A DNA stretch of 64,000 bases from Bacillus salipaludis (GCF_004358205.1 NZ_SMYO01000017.1:24825-88824); one strand, 5' to 3'; shown: positions 1-8,562, counted from the first letter of the stretch. The notes: a model not told the origin generated them from the letters alone. Numbers and translations: made by a program.

Positions 1-1071
1 TAAGTATATTTCAAAATCTTTTATCTGTTTAAAATTAAATGCTTGCCTTGTAGCACCTGCATTTTGTGAAAGAATTTTCTTCTGATAGTTATCATTAGAT
101 AAAAAATAGCTCAAAAATTCTGGTACAAGCATATTTAGTTTAGGCCTAATAATACAAACGTGTTGGTTAACATTAGCGTTATCGTCCTCTCCATAATAAA
201 CAGCTACTCTTCCAATGGAAGCCCCTGTAATATTAATTAGAACATCATTCTTTTTTACCCAAGTACGTTTCATTTTTTTGTGTACTTCATCATCAATGTG
301 AACAATGTCTGAATAATCGATTCTATTCATAAGAACATTTTGGCTTCTTATAAATAAAATTCCTTCAGATTTATAAACCTTTTTTCCCCCTAAAGGAGTT
401 GAACCGCTTGAGACAAGAGAAGAGATTGTTTCAATGTTAGTTTTTTCAAAATTATGTTGATTGGCTGTTGGTTCCCCAAACATCTCAAGAAAAACAGAGC
501 GAACCAACTCATCCATCTTTGTAATTACTTCTTTACGCTTTTGAATAAGAATTTCTAACTCTGTAAAAACATCTGCAATTATCTTTTGGATGTTCAGAGA
601 GGGTAAAGGAATTTTTAATTTAGATAAAACTGAGGCATTTACACCAGGCTGAGTCGATCCGTTTGAAACAGTATTAATCTGATTCCAATATGATCTAGAT
701 TGCATAAAAGTCCATAAATATCTAGGTAAGACAAGGTTTTTATTTGGTTTTATTCTAATTAAGTAAGAGGCAAATACCGATTCTGGAGGAGATTTTATTA
801 AAAAGCTCTTTCCTGTAGTGGCCCCTGTCCTTGCAACTACAATATCACCATCGAATAGTTTATATTTATTTGTTTCTGCATCACTTATTTCACAGTAAGG
901 AGTCTCTTCCCAATTAACATTATTATCTTGTATATCAGTAATTCTAAGGAATTTAGGTCCAATTTCCTTTTTTGATGAAGATTGTGTATAACCATATTGT
1001 ATTTCTTCACTAATATCTTTTAACGTTACTTGCCGTAATTTAAATATTATTTTCTCTATTGTATTCTTCAC
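1..1071 (-). CDS. hsdS: Type I restriction enzyme specificity subunit HsdS (3' end outside window)
   Basis: The minus frame is open from a GTG at 1071 to the window edge (357 codons), so the C-terminus is missing. It shows the HsdS layout: a first target-recognition domain (residues about 15-155), a central conserved helix ending in IPLPSLNIQ then a Leu/Glu-rich stretch, and a second recognition domain (about 210-350) ending in KQIKDFEIY, where the second conserved repeat should begin. HsdS chooses the DNA sequence methylated and cut by the HsdM/HsdR complex. The GTG overlaps the hsdM stop by four bases (GTGA), so the two are translationally coupled. hsdR is not seen and would lie further left if present. 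Confidence 0.9.
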   Translation of the reverse strand, partial: MKNTIEKIIFKLRQVTLKDISEEIQYGYTQSSSKKEIGPKFLRITDIQDNNVNWEETPYCEISDAETNKYKLFDGDIVVARTGATTGKSFLIKSPPESVFASYLIRIKPNKNLVLPRYLWTFMQSRSYWNQINTVSNGSTQPGVNASVLSKLKIPLPSLNIQKIIADVFTELEILIQKRKEVITKMDELVRSVFLEMFGEPTANQHNFEKTNIETISSLVSSGSTPLGGKKVYKSEGILFIRSQNVLMNRIDYSDIVHIDDEVHKKMKRTWVKKNDVLINITGASIGRVAVYYGEDDNANVNQHVCIIRPKLNMLVPEFLSYFLSNDNYQKKILSQNAGATRQAFNFKQIKDFEIYL

Positions 1072-2564
1072 CCTAACATCTCCCCTATTTTTTGAAGACC
1101 TGCTTTAATTTCATTTTCCAGGTTATTTATTTCCTGAAGGATCTGCTTTGGGGAAGAATAGCTTACTTCTTCAAAAACTTGTTCCATATAACGTTTAATA
1201 CTTAAATCGTAGTTATTGGCGCGAATTTCATCAACTTCAACAAAGAACGACTGTTCAGTTCGTGCTCGCGTTCTTTCTGCATCAAGGTTGTGAAAACGAT
1301 TAATAATATCCGGAATGTTGTTTTCTTCATGATTAGTTAAATCTAATTCACGGCGGTTATCATCAAGTGAATAACCATCTGCTTTCATATCGTAAAACCA
1401 CACCTGATCCGTTCCACCGATGCTTGTTTTTTGAAAAATCATGATTGCAGTTGAAACCCCCGCATACGGCTTGAACACACCTGAAGGCATCGAGATAATT
1501 GCCTCTAATTTATGGTTATCTATAATTTCTTTCCGAATAGCAACGTGTGCATTAGACGATCCAAATAGTACACCATCCGGTACCACAACAGCACAGCGAC
1601 CACCGTTTTTGAGTAGACGGAGCATTAGCGCCAAAAACAATAACTCCGTTTTCTTTGTTTTAACTTTGGCAAGCAGGTTATCAGCTACTTCGCTATAATC
1701 AAGGGACCCTTTGAATGGAGGATTGGCTAACACTAGAGTATATTGTTCTTCCTCCAAATTCCCCTTTGAAAGAGAATCTTTATATTCCATATTGGGATCT
1801 TCTACTGCATGAAGCATAAGATTCATGCTGGCAATACGGAGCATGGTTTGGTCCGTATCAAATCCATAGAACATGGATTTTTTATAATGATCCTGAAGCG
1901 ATTCATTTCCTGACTTAATAAATAACTCTTCATTAAAGTTCTTTGTAATGTATTCAGCAGCTGCAACAAGAAAACCAGCGGTCCCGGCAGCTGGGTCCAC
2001 GATTTTATCACCTAAAGATGGCTGCATAAGCTCCACCATCATTTTGATGATGTGGCGTGGTGTACGAAATTGACCATTTGTGCCTGAAGTGGATAGCTTT
2101 GAAAGAAGGTATTCGTATAAATCACCCATGGTGTCTTTATTTTTGTCCGTCATTTCTTCCAAAAGCGCATCAATAGCCGTTACGACTCGCTGAAGCAGCT
2201 GCGGGGTAGGGATAATAAAAACAGCATTGTCCAAATGCCTTGCAAACTTGGAGTCTTTTCCGCCTAGCTCTTTCATGTGCTGAAAGGCTTTGTCTTTTAC
2301 AATTTCAAACATTTCTTGTGCATCAGTCTTATTTTTAAAATTAGACCAGCGGATATCACTGTCTTCCTCGGTAAATATTGGGTTTGTTATTTTACCACCG
2401 CTTAGTCTTGCACGGCGCTCCTGTTTTGTTTGTTGTTCATCAAGTTGCTTCATGAAAAGTAAATAAGTAATTTGTTCGATAACAGACAGTGGGTTAGAAA
2501 TTCCACCTGTCCAAAACGTTTCCCATATGTTATCAACTTTATTTTTAAATTCACCTGTAAGCAT
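1068..2564 (-). CDS. hsdM: Type I restriction-modification DNA methyltransferase HsdM
   Basis: 498 aa, full length for HsdM. N-terminal helical HsdM_N-like region (to about 150), then an N6-adenine methyltransferase core with AdoMet motif I DPAAGTAGF near residue 191 and catalytic motif IV NPPF near residue 280. It methylates adenine in the site chosen by HsdS and forms the M2S modification core. ATG at 2564 has a GGGGGAG ribosome site 5-6 bases upstream. It is the first gene of the visible operon, with hsdS overlapping its stop. Confidence 0.95.
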   Translation of the reverse strand: MLTGEFKNKVDNIWETFWTGGISNPLSVIEQITYLLFMKQLDEQQTKQERRARLSGGKITNPIFTEEDSDIRWSNFKNKTDAQEMFEIVKDKAFQHMKELGGKDSKFARHLDNAVFIIPTPQLLQRVVTAIDALLEEMTDKNKDTMGDLYEYLLSKLSTSGTNGQFRTPRHIIKMMVELMQPSLGDKIVDPAAGTAGFLVAAAEYITKNFNEELFIKSGNESLQDHYKKSMFYGFDTDQTMLRIASMNLMLHAVEDPNMEYKDSLSKGNLEEEQYTLVLANPPFKGSLDYSEVADNLLAKVKTKKTELLFLALMLRLLKNGGRCAVVVPDGVLFGSSNAHVAIRKEIIDNHKLEAIISMPSGVFKPYAGVSTAIMIFQKTSIGGTDQVWFYDMKADGYSLDDNRRELDLTNHEENNIPDIINRFHNLDAERTRARTEQSFFVEVDEIRANNYDLSIKRYMEQVFEEVSYSSPKQILQEINNLENEIKAGLQKIGEMLG

Positions 2565-2649
2565 GGTTCTCCCCCAAAATATGATTAAATTATAAAATTC
2601 TATGAAGATAGGTAAAAATCCTCTCGACCTTTATTTTAACATAGTAAAA

Positions 2650-2673
2650 GAGCTCAAGCATTTGCCTGAGCCC
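2650..2673 (-). terminator. Minus-strand hairpin upstream of hsdM
   Basis: On the minus strand GGGCTCAGG, a six-base loop and CTTGAGCTC are followed by TTTT, a typical intrinsic terminator with one G-U pair. It lies 5' of hsdM, so it would stop transcripts entering from the right. The gene it once served on this strand is not present. Confidence 0.55.
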
Positions 2674-2920
2674 TTTAATATTTTACCAACTTTAGTTTAT
2701 TATTTCTGACAACTCTCCCACTTTTAGGGCATTTAAGCTGGGGACTTTCGTTTTAGATACCAAATACACACACTTTTTTCAACGACCATACATTTGCGAA
2801 TGGCGTTAAGTTAAAAATGAACGTATGGTGGATAACGATCCGTTGATGGAGCAAGCATTTTAACAGAAGCAGGGCGCTTTCTTCCTCTAAAAGTTATTGT
2901 AGTTCATTGGATACCTAAAA

Positions 2921-2951
2921 CAGGCTTAAGCCTGTAATATAAGCCTAAAAG
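2921..2951. repeat. Double CTTAAG palindrome, copy 1
   Basis: A perfect 14-bp palindrome CAGGCTTAAGCCTG is followed by TAATAT and a degenerate second half-site. The same design (palindrome centred on CTTAAG or CTTTAG, short AATAT linker, second palindrome about 20 bp on) occurs near 5069 and 10942. No T-tract follows, so it is not an obvious terminator. Function unknown. Confidence 0.55.
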
Positions 2952-2956
2952 CAAAA

Positions 2957-2984
2957 AAAACCCCTTAATCATCAAGAAGGGGTT
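2957..2984 (-). terminator. Orphan minus-strand terminator
   Basis: AACCCCTT, a ten-base loop and AAGGGGTT run into a long T-tract on the minus strand. No minus-strand gene lies just upstream of it. The 2565-3104 gap therefore looks like a junction where a former gene was lost. It otherwise holds only the hairpin at 2650 and the palindrome at 2921. Confidence 0.6.
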
Positions 2985-3104
2985 AAATTGGGTACCAACA
3001 GATTGATTAGAGAGTAGAAATACTCGCTTTTTTATTGAAGGAAAAAACGGTTAAATAGCGAAAATAAAACGAGGGGAATTTTGGTGTGAAAGGAGTGGTA
3101 AAAA

Positions 3105-3773
3105 GTGAAAGAAGTAAAGCTTTGTTTACATTGTGGAAATAAAACACAGATGGAATTAATAAGTTCTCATCAGCACAATATGCCAGATTTTACATACGAG
3201 CCTGGGTTTGGTGAAGTTCAAATTGGTGAAGCTTGGGATGTATATAAACTTTTTCAATGCCCTGTATGTGAGAAATTTACTTTAGAAAAAAGCTCGTCCA
3301 GTACATATGAGTGTGATCAAGAAGGGGCCCCTTTTTGGAGTGAAAAAATATTGTATCCTTATATAGAGCCTCAAATTAAAAGGTTGCCTTCCGGTGTGAA
3401 AGAAGCTTTCGAAGCAGCACATAAAGTAAGGAACATTGACGGAGCTATTACTGCCCTAGCATTAAGAAGAACTCTTGAAAGAATGTGCAAAGAAAAAGGT
3501 GCAGAAGGAAGAGATCTTTATAATAAATTGAAAAAATTATCCGAAGACGGGGTAATCCCACCAATTCTTTCGGAAATGTCTACAATAATCAAGGATATAG
3601 GAAATGAAGCAGCACACGGCGATAATGTAAAATTTGACGATGAGTTAGTGAGTTCCTTATTTAAATTTACAGAAATAATCTTAGAGTATGTATACGTAAT
3701 ACCTAAACATCTAAAGCAGATACAATATGATATGAGTCTAAGAAAAGAGGAAAAGCATGAGCAACCAAATTAG
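3105..3773 (+). CDS. DUF4145 family protein
   Basis: 222 aa, GTG start with AAAGGAG seven bases upstream. The N-terminus has zinc-binding-like CxxC pairs (LCLHCG near residue 9, CPVCEKF near 57). The C-terminal half is helical and matches the DUF4145 pattern: an ALRRTLE helix, a KLKKLSEDG segment and an H-containing GNEAAHG motif. DUF4145 proteins are often found beside type I restriction systems, as here, but their activity is not established. The gene is transcribed away from hsdM and is followed at once by its own terminator. Confidence 0.7.
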   Translation: MKEVKLCLHCGNKTQMELISSHQHNMPDFTYEPGFGEVQIGEAWDVYKLFQCPVCEKFTLEKSSSSTYECDQEGAPFWSEKILYPYIEPQIKRLPSGVKEAFEAAHKVRNIDGAITALALRRTLERMCKEKGAEGRDLYNKLKKLSEDGVIPPILSEMSTIIKDIGNEAAHGDNVKFDDELVSSLFKFTEIILEYVYVIPKHLKQIQYDMSLRKEEKHEQPN

Positions 3774-3784
3774 GTTGCTTTTTT
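3761..3784 (+). terminator. Terminator of the DUF4145 gene
   Basis: GCAACC, a six-base loop and GGTTGC are followed by TTTTTTATTTTT. The stem overlaps the TAG stop codon of the upstream gene. Confidence 0.8.
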
Positions 3785-4113
3785 ATTTTTTCCACTATAC
3801 TCCTTTTTTACGGTTTATTAGTTATTATTTACATTAAAAGTAGCATCTGCAGTAGAAATGTATTGTGTGGAAGAGAAAAATCATCTGTTTGGTTCATTAC
3901 GTTTTGTACTCAAAATTGCATATTGGGTTTACTCTTTTTTGTTAACTATATATTGTAGCATCCCCCCACAAATATTGAGAAAGAGCCGTAAGAAAAGGAA
4001 GAAACCTACAAAAGGGGTGAAGAATATGAGACATAGGACCATGCTTCCTTGACGTCTCCTTTCACAAAGTGCATATGTTTGTTTAGCAATAAGCACATTT
4101 GAAATAAAGTAGA
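3785..4113. other. Intergenic stretch, no supported gene
   Basis: AT-rich spacer between the convergent DUF4145 gene and the ligase gene. Short open frames on both strands lack ribosome sites and recognisable protein character. No repeat or structured element was found. Confidence 0.6.
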
Positions 4114-4136
4114 AAAAAACCGGGTTTCCCCGGCTT
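4114..4136 (-). terminator. Terminator of the ligase gene
   Basis: On the minus strand GCCGGGG, a short loop and CCCGG precede a TTTTTT run, directly downstream of the ligase stop codon. Confidence 0.8.
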
Positions 4137-4140
4137 GTGT

Positions 4141-4968
4141 TTAAGAAATCCATTTATGAAATGAAGGAATACGCAGTTTTTGATTACTGGTCCAGTTTCT
4201 AAACTTAACGTTACATTTGATTCCTTCATTAAATATGATTAGTTTGTCTGTTTCTTTTGCTCCAATATCTCTAACCTTTTCGTGGATATATTTTCTTTCT
4301 TGATTTGGGACAAACTCCATAACACCAATATTTGTTCCGTCTTCTATGGAGCTTAGTAAAAATGAATGATCTTTTTTATTCATTCCTGTGAGATAAACAT
4401 CTTGATAAGAATAATTGATGACTTTTTGCCAATGGTTCGAGCGTTTATTTATCTCATATTTGGAGTCTTTTTTCTTTAGGACGATTCCTTCCAGACCTCT
4501 TTCTTTTACCAGGTTAAAGTAAGGAATTCCATTCCCTTCGATCCACTGGACATGAACCATTCGTTTCTCATCAAATTCCAATTCCGCGAGCAGCTTTTTT
4601 CTTTCCAATAAAGGCAGTTGAGTTACTTTTTGACCTTTGTAATATAGAATGTCAAAAACGCAGTATTGAAGGTAGTGAGAGCTGTTCTTCGATTTAAATC
4701 GTTCCATGACAGCTTCGAAATTAGGAGCACCGTCAGTTCCCGGAACAATCAATTCTCCATCCAAAATGGTTCCATCGGGTATATTAAGATTCTCATATAT
4801 TTCTTTAAATAAGGCCGTAACCTCGTTATTGTGGCGTGTATATAAATGGATTTTATTATTAAATTTAGAAAGTAATAGTCTTATACCATCTAACTTGAGT
4901 TCGGTAATGTATTCGTCCGAATCAAATGGCTGATCTACCCTTTCCAGCAGCATCGGACTAATAAACAT
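4141..4968 (-). CDS. ligB: ATP-dependent DNA ligase, SPbeta LigB-like
   Basis: 275 aa from the ATG at 4968, which has GAGGTG six bases upstream. A GTG nine bases further 5' is open but would sit inside that ribosome site. The adenylation domain is complete: motif I KLDG with the nucleotidyl-accepting Lys near residue 25, RHNNEV, DGELIV (motif III), YCVFDILYY (IIIa) and EGIVLKK (IV), then a short OB-fold-like C-terminus. Size and motifs match the 270-aa ligase of phage SPbeta. It seals nicks using ATP, unlike the NAD-dependent host LigA. It stands alone and may help repair or circularise transferred DNA; that role is inferred. Confidence 0.85.
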   Translation of the reverse strand: MFISPMLLERVDQPFDSDEYITELKLDGIRLLLSKFNNKIHLYTRHNNEVTALFKEIYENLNIPDGTILDGELIVPGTDGAPNFEAVMERFKSKNSSHYLQYCVFDILYYKGQKVTQLPLLERKKLLAELEFDEKRMVHVQWIEGNGIPYFNLVKERGLEGIVLKKKDSKYEINKRSNHWQKVINYSYQDVYLTGMNKKDHSFLLSSIEDGTNIGVMEFVPNQERKYIHEKVRDIGAKETDKLIIFNEGIKCNVKFRNWTSNQKLRIPSFHKWIS

Positions 4969-5065
4969 CTGTTTCACCTCTATATTATTTTATCAGAGGA
5001 TTAACAATAGTTATTTATCAAAATGCTGGTAAAAGGCTAGTGATGATGGTTAATCTGTACGACTA

Positions 5066-5104
5066 AATGGCTTTAGCCCGTAATATAAGCCTTAAGGCTA
5101 ATAC
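5066..5104. repeat. Double CTTAAG palindrome, copy 2
   Basis: GGCTTTAGCC, then a linker containing GTAATATA, then AGCCTTAAGGCT (a perfect 12-bp palindrome). About 22 of 24 bases match copy 1 near 2922 over GGCTTAAGCC plus the linker. The two copies are in direct orientation and flank the DUF4145 and ligase genes. Confidence 0.55.
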
Positions 5105-5144
5105 TTAAATAATGCTTGATTTGTTTCGGAGGAGTTTACATATT

Positions 5145-5381
5145 TTACATATCAAAGAAATCATCTGCTTTTACGCTTGGATCCACTTCTCTTAATGCTT
5201 TAATAATTTTGCTGATAGTCCTAGTTGTCGGAGACCGATCAGTGTCGCCAGCTGCCAATTCGTTAATTGTATTCCTGTTCACTCCGGCCTTTTCAGCTAA
5301 CCACGTTTGAGAAATTCCGCGGTTATCAAGCCATCTACCCAATTTGCTTCTCTTTTTACCTAATCCAAAAAAACCAAACAT
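5145..5381 (-). CDS. XRE-family transcriptional regulator
   Basis: 78 aa with one Cro/C1-type helix-turn-helix (residues about 17-70; ISQTWLAEKAGVNRNTI is the recognition unit). It is a clear paralogue of the 74-aa regulator at 23075: both start MFG, keep a K(x)G(K/R) segment before the HTH and end in DDF(F/W)xM. It is divergent from the microprotein/FtsK operon. An inverted repeat TGTCCAA-N3-GACT lies just upstream, suggesting autoregulation and control of that operon. Confidence 0.8.
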   Translation of the reverse strand: MFGFFGLGKKRSKLGRWLDNRGISQTWLAEKAGVNRNTINELAAGDTDRSPTTRTISKIIKALREVDPSVKADDFFDM

Positions 5382-5423
5382 TTTCCCGCTCTCCTATCCA
5401 GAAAAAATAAGATGGTCAAGTAA

Positions 5424-5481
5424 TGTCCAAAAAGACTAAAAAAAATACCTATTTTGATGCAAAAACCAGTCAACTTGGACA
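5424..5481. promoter_or_regulatory. Inverted-repeat operator candidate upstream of the XRE gene
   Basis: TGTCCAAAAAGACT at 5424 and AGTCAACTTGGACA at 5468 form an inverted pair sharing TGTCCAA-N3-GACT. They lie 40-100 bp before the regulator start, the usual place for a Cro/C1-type operator. Binding is inferred. Confidence 0.45.
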
Positions 5482-5529
5482 AACAGTGCTGCATAACTTT
5501 AAACACACATAGGCGATTTAGATACTAGC

Positions 5530-5581
5530 AAGAATCTTAGATCAAGAATTTTAGAATCTTACAAGAATCTCTCAAGAATCT
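5530..5581. repeat. Helically phased AAGAATCT repeats
   Basis: Five copies of AAGAATCT or close variants begin near 5530, 5542, 5552, 5563 and 5574, spaced 10-12 bp so they lie on one DNA face. They sit in the 367-bp divergent region between the XRE gene and the microprotein operon. They could bind a regulator or serve as small origin iterons. Confidence 0.5.
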
Positions 5582-5639
5582 ATGTCTAGTGCATTTGTAC
5601 AGCGGAAAAAGCGGATATAAAGCCAAAAACAAAATCTGT

Positions 5640-5688
5640 TAAAAGGAGGCGAAGCCGGATGGCCAAGAGAGGGGGTCCGGGGGGATAA
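5640..5688 (+). other. G-rich segment with a possible 9-residue leader peptide
   Basis: AAAGGAGG is followed by an ATG at 5659 and a 9-codon frame (MAKRGGPGG, stop at 5686). The reading frame is almost pure G on one strand (GGGGGTCCGGGGGG), striking in this AT-rich region. It may be a short translated leader for the following operon or a G-rich DNA signal such as an oriT or origin element. Confidence 0.3.
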
Positions 5689-5748
5689 AGAATTTTCAGA
5701 TTATTAGATAACTCAATTGTCATAATAAACCAACAGGAGGTTATCAAA

Positions 5749-5910
5749 ATGAAAAGCTGGGAAACTCTTATTCCATTGCTAGAAAAATATGAAGCTAGTA
5801 CAGATTTTGTTGCTGAATGTGTATATGCCTATATTGTGAATTACAGCTTTGAAACACAACAGGATAAGGAATTCGCTAATCAGTTAGTTGAATTTATTAA
5901 GGGGGTTTAA
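5749..5910 (+). CDS. Small hypothetical protein (53 aa)
   Basis: ATG with AGGAGG eight bases upstream, strong translation signals for so short a frame. The protein is acidic and helical (MKSWETLIPLLEKYE at the N-terminus) with no signal peptide or known motif. The next gene begins two bases after its stop, so they are co-translated. It opens the operon leading to the FtsK-like ATPase. Confidence 0.65.
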   Translation: MKSWETLIPLLEKYEASTDFVAECVYAYIVNYSFETQQDKEFANQLVEFIKGV

Positions 5911-5912
5911 CG

Positions 5913-6038
5913 ATGGAAAGTTTTGATTGGGAATATTGTGCCGAATGTGGAAACCAAAAACCACCGGAAGAATCAAACTATAGATTATGTCCAGATTGTC
6001 GGGAAGATCTTGATTGTAATGAGGATTGGTTTAAATAG
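5913..6038 (+). CDS. Zinc-ribbon microprotein (41 aa)
   Basis: 41 aa starting two bases after the previous stop. Two CxxC knuckles (CAEC near residue 9 and CPDC near 26) separated by about 14 residues make a minimal zinc ribbon. Tight packing in the operon and the intact metal site argue that it is real. Role unknown; DNA or protein contact for the downstream ATPase is possible. Confidence 0.65.
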   Translation: MESFDWEYCAECGNQKPPEESNYRLCPDCREDLDCNEDWFK

Positions 6039-6060
6039 CTTAATAAAGGGGGGAATTGAA

Positions 6061-6249
6061 ATGTTATTTGGGCCCGGGATGCTTTTAGCAGCTGGTGCAA
6101 CCATCGGAATAGCTTTAGTTGATAAAGTATGTGAGGAATTAGGGATTCATTGGTTAGGAACAGCATTAAAGCTGATTATACCTATCGTTGGTTTTGCCCT
6201 AGCCATTTATTTTATTGAAACTAATCCAATATTGAGGTGGTTAAAATGA
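6061..6249 (+). CDS. Small two-helix membrane protein (62 aa)
   Basis: The same frame opens upstream, but the ATG at 6061 has AAAGGGGGG seven bases before it and gives a sensible membrane protein. There are two hydrophobic helices (residues about 6-24 and 40-56), and the chain ends NPILRWLK. Its stop overlaps the start of the FtsK-like gene (ATGA), so it is coupled to it. It may anchor or accompany the ATPase at the membrane. Confidence 0.65.
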   Translation: MLFGPGMLLAAGATIGIALVDKVCEELGIHWLGTALKLIIPIVGFALAIYFIETNPILRWLK

Positions 6250-7403
6250 GTTTATGGGCTGACATAAAAGCACGTTACAAAATTACAAAAGCTTTTCGAG
6301 CCGGTTCCATTTATAAAACGATTGGCACTGGAGAAAATGAAAAGAAAATCTTCCCTAAAATCCACTCTATTGAAATCACTGACTTTTCCACTGAATATGT
6401 TTTCACCCTTCCTACTGGACTAAATCCCGATTTAATCAAGAAAGGCTATTATGCTTTTCAGCAAGTGTTTGGCGATAACATAAAGCTTGAAGGTGAGTTT
6501 AAAAAGTATGTTCTGACCATCAATAAATCCACATTACCAAAGGAGCTTATCTATAATTTCAAGAAGATTAAACCGGTATTAGAAGGCTTTGAAATGCCAA
6601 TTGTTTGTGGGGTAGACAACGAAGGGAGCTGGGTGGTATATGATGCTGTCACAGCTCCAAACTGCTTGATTTCAGGCGAACCGGGAGCAGGAAAAAGCAC
6701 AGAATGCAGAAGTATTTTATCCACTCTCATTCAGTATAAAACTCCTGAAGAACTGCACATTTATTTAGGGGATTTGAAAATGAGTGAGTTCTTTCTTTTC
6801 AAGGACATTAAACATGTTAAAAGTGTTTGTGTTTACCCGGAAGATATGACAAAGATGCTGAACCATCTACATCATGAATTGCGAAAAAGGGGGGAATTAT
6901 TAAATAAACATAGGGTGGATCATATCACTAAAGTTCCCGGTAAACATCCTTACATCCTTTTGGCAATCGATGAAATTGTAATGATTATGGATGATAAGGA
7001 AATGAAAAAGAAATTAGTGCAAATTGCATCTCTTGGAAGGGCATTAGGGATTTACTGTATGCTCAGTCTTCAAAGACCTTCTCACGACATATTAGATACA
7101 AAAATTAGAAGCCTTCTTACTGTCCGTATGGGTTTTAGAACTACAGATGCTTCCAACTCAAAAATAATTGGCACCCCAGGAAGTGAGAAAATCAGCGAGG
7201 AAACACCCGGAAGATTCTTAATGAAACGAAGTGAAATAAAAGAGCTACAAGCCCCATATTTAACATTGGATAAAGCTGAAAAACTTCTTGAAGTATACAG
7301 GGTGGAGGGGTGGAAGGATATGTTTGCAAAGGCTGCTACCTCCAATGAGAAAAAAGAACTCACTGAAAAGGATGTATTTAACGATGTTAACAAAAAGGGA
7401 TAA
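6246..7403 (+). CDS. FtsK/SpoIIIE-like DNA translocase ATPase
   Basis: 385 aa. Walker A GEPGAGKST near residue 144 and Walker B ILLAIDEI near 236, followed by a QRP motif typical of FtsK/HerA pumps. It lacks the long N-terminal membrane domain of chromosomal FtsK, like the coupling ATPases of ICEBs1-type and mobilisable elements. GAGGTGG precedes the ATG at 6246. It probably moves or recruits DNA, with the membrane protein just upstream as a possible anchor. Its 3' end overlaps the replication-relaxation gene. Confidence 0.8.
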   Translation: MSLWADIKARYKITKAFRAGSIYKTIGTGENEKKIFPKIHSIEITDFSTEYVFTLPTGLNPDLIKKGYYAFQQVFGDNIKLEGEFKKYVLTINKSTLPKELIYNFKKIKPVLEGFEMPIVCGVDNEGSWVVYDAVTAPNCLISGEPGAGKSTECRSILSTLIQYKTPEELHIYLGDLKMSEFFLFKDIKHVKSVCVYPEDMTKMLNHLHHELRKRGELLNKHRVDHITKVPGKHPYILLAIDEIVMIMDDKEMKKKLVQIASLGRALGIYCMLSLQRPSHDILDTKIRSLLTVRMGFRTTDASNSKIIGTPGSEKISEETPGRFLMKRSEIKELQAPYLTLDKAEKLLEVYRVEGWKDMFAKAATSNEKKELTEKDVFNDVNKKG

Positions 7404-8040
7404 AGCTATAATTAAAGATTTAAATAGATTCCGAGTGATGGACCGTGATTCAATAGCAGAGCTGCACTTTTCAAACGTAAAAAATCCAAAAGACTCGACT
7501 AACCACGTTTTATTAAGATTACTTCGTGACGGTGAGATCCAGCGTTCAAAATCATTTATTCCCTTTGTTTATTTCGGCCCAAATGTAAATATAAAACAAA
7601 ACAGTGCTAAGATTGGTCACTTTTTAGCCATATTGGAGACTTACAAAGAGATTCGTAGACAAGGAAAGCTTACAACATTTCTGGTGGAACCAAAGTATGG
7701 TGGTAAGGGAACAGTGGAGCCAGATATATTTTGTACTTTCCGGGATACTCATTTTTTCATTGAGGTGCAGCGAACACTATACAGTGAAAAACAAATGAAT
7801 GAAAAGATTCACCGATATGTTGATTTTTTCCATAGTGGTGTTATGATTAAACCCTTTCCACACATTTTAATATTGTCAGAACAACGTTATGTAATTGAAA
7901 TTGATCTGCCCTTTAAGGTATTTCAAGCACAATCTTTTACAGAGTTTATAAGGTCTCTAAAACCGAAAGAGGAACAAGATTATTCAGTGCCGTTAAAAGT
8001 ACAATCCAATAATGGTGTATTCAAGCTAACCCTAAAATAG
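7384..8040 (+). CDS. Replication-relaxation family protein
   Basis: 218 aa from the ATG at 7384, overlapping the end of the FtsK-like gene; an earlier in-frame start exists but lacks a spaced ribosome site. N-terminal winged-helix-like region (residues 1-60), then a C-terminal alpha/beta domain with EPDIF ... FIEVQRT, resembling the D...ExQ core of PD-(D/E)XK nucleases. The family (Replic_Relax, assigned from memory of the fold pattern) is linked to plasmid replication or relaxation, but its chemistry is not known to me. A second member at 40768 is also paired with a DNA-pumping ATPase. Confidence 0.65.
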   Translation: MLTKRDKAIIKDLNRFRVMDRDSIAELHFSNVKNPKDSTNHVLLRLLRDGEIQRSKSFIPFVYFGPNVNIKQNSAKIGHFLAILETYKEIRRQGKLTTFLVEPKYGGKGTVEPDIFCTFRDTHFFIEVQRTLYSEKQMNEKIHRYVDFFHSGVMIKPFPHILILSEQRYVIEIDLPFKVFQAQSFTEFIRSLKPKEEQDYSVPLKVQSNNGVFKLTLK

Positions 8041-8065
8041 CAAAAAAATGCAGGCTAAATGATAT

Positions 8066-8361
8066 GCTTCCCTTATGGTAGACAGATTAAAAAATAAAAA
8101 TCTGACTACTATAAGGGGAGTATTTTTGTTTCTAAAACATCTTTTACTCCAGAATTTAAGATTGAAGCATTGAATGCTTGGGAAAAAGGTAATTATTCAT
8201 TAGCTGAAATTGTAAAAATGTTCAAGGTGTTTGAATCCACAATTAGGGAATGGAAATATCAATTCGATACATACGGTATTAAAGGTCTGGAAGAGTCTTC
8301 AATCCAAACCAGAATAAAATGCTATTTTAGATTTCAAGTTTCTATGTTCTCCTGTTTCTGA
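8066..8361 (+). pseudogene. IS3/IS150-type transposase OrfA remnant
   Basis: From about 8128 the frame reads like the start of an IS150-type OrfA: SKTSFTPEFKIEALNAWEKG, then a helix-turn-helix (SLAEIVKMFKVFESTIREW). It breaks off after about 60 residues in unrelated sequence; OrfB and the right end are gone. Upstream, TAGACAGATT and AATCTGACTA form a hairpin before AAGGGGAG, as in IS3 left ends. The rest of the 8041-8562 gap shows nothing else. Confidence 0.6.
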
Positions 8362-8562
8362 ATGAAAATTGCTCTTTGATGTTGTCCATTAATCCTTATT
8401 GGCAGCCATTCGAGAAAATGAATAATAAATGTTTGATATAAGGGTTCATGCAATAAAAAAAGCTTTGTTGGTTGGAACCATATGAAATTAAGTATAAATT
8501 GCTTTTTAAATAAAGAAAATATATATAGGAAATGTAAAATCGAGAAAGGTTTGTGTTATCGT

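Noticed and set aside
1441..1698. Antisense frame across hsdM
   Set aside because: A shadow of the conserved hsdM coding sequence without its own signals.
3858..4052. 64-codon plus-strand frame
   Set aside because: No ribosome site, odd composition, overlapping another weak frame on the opposite strand.
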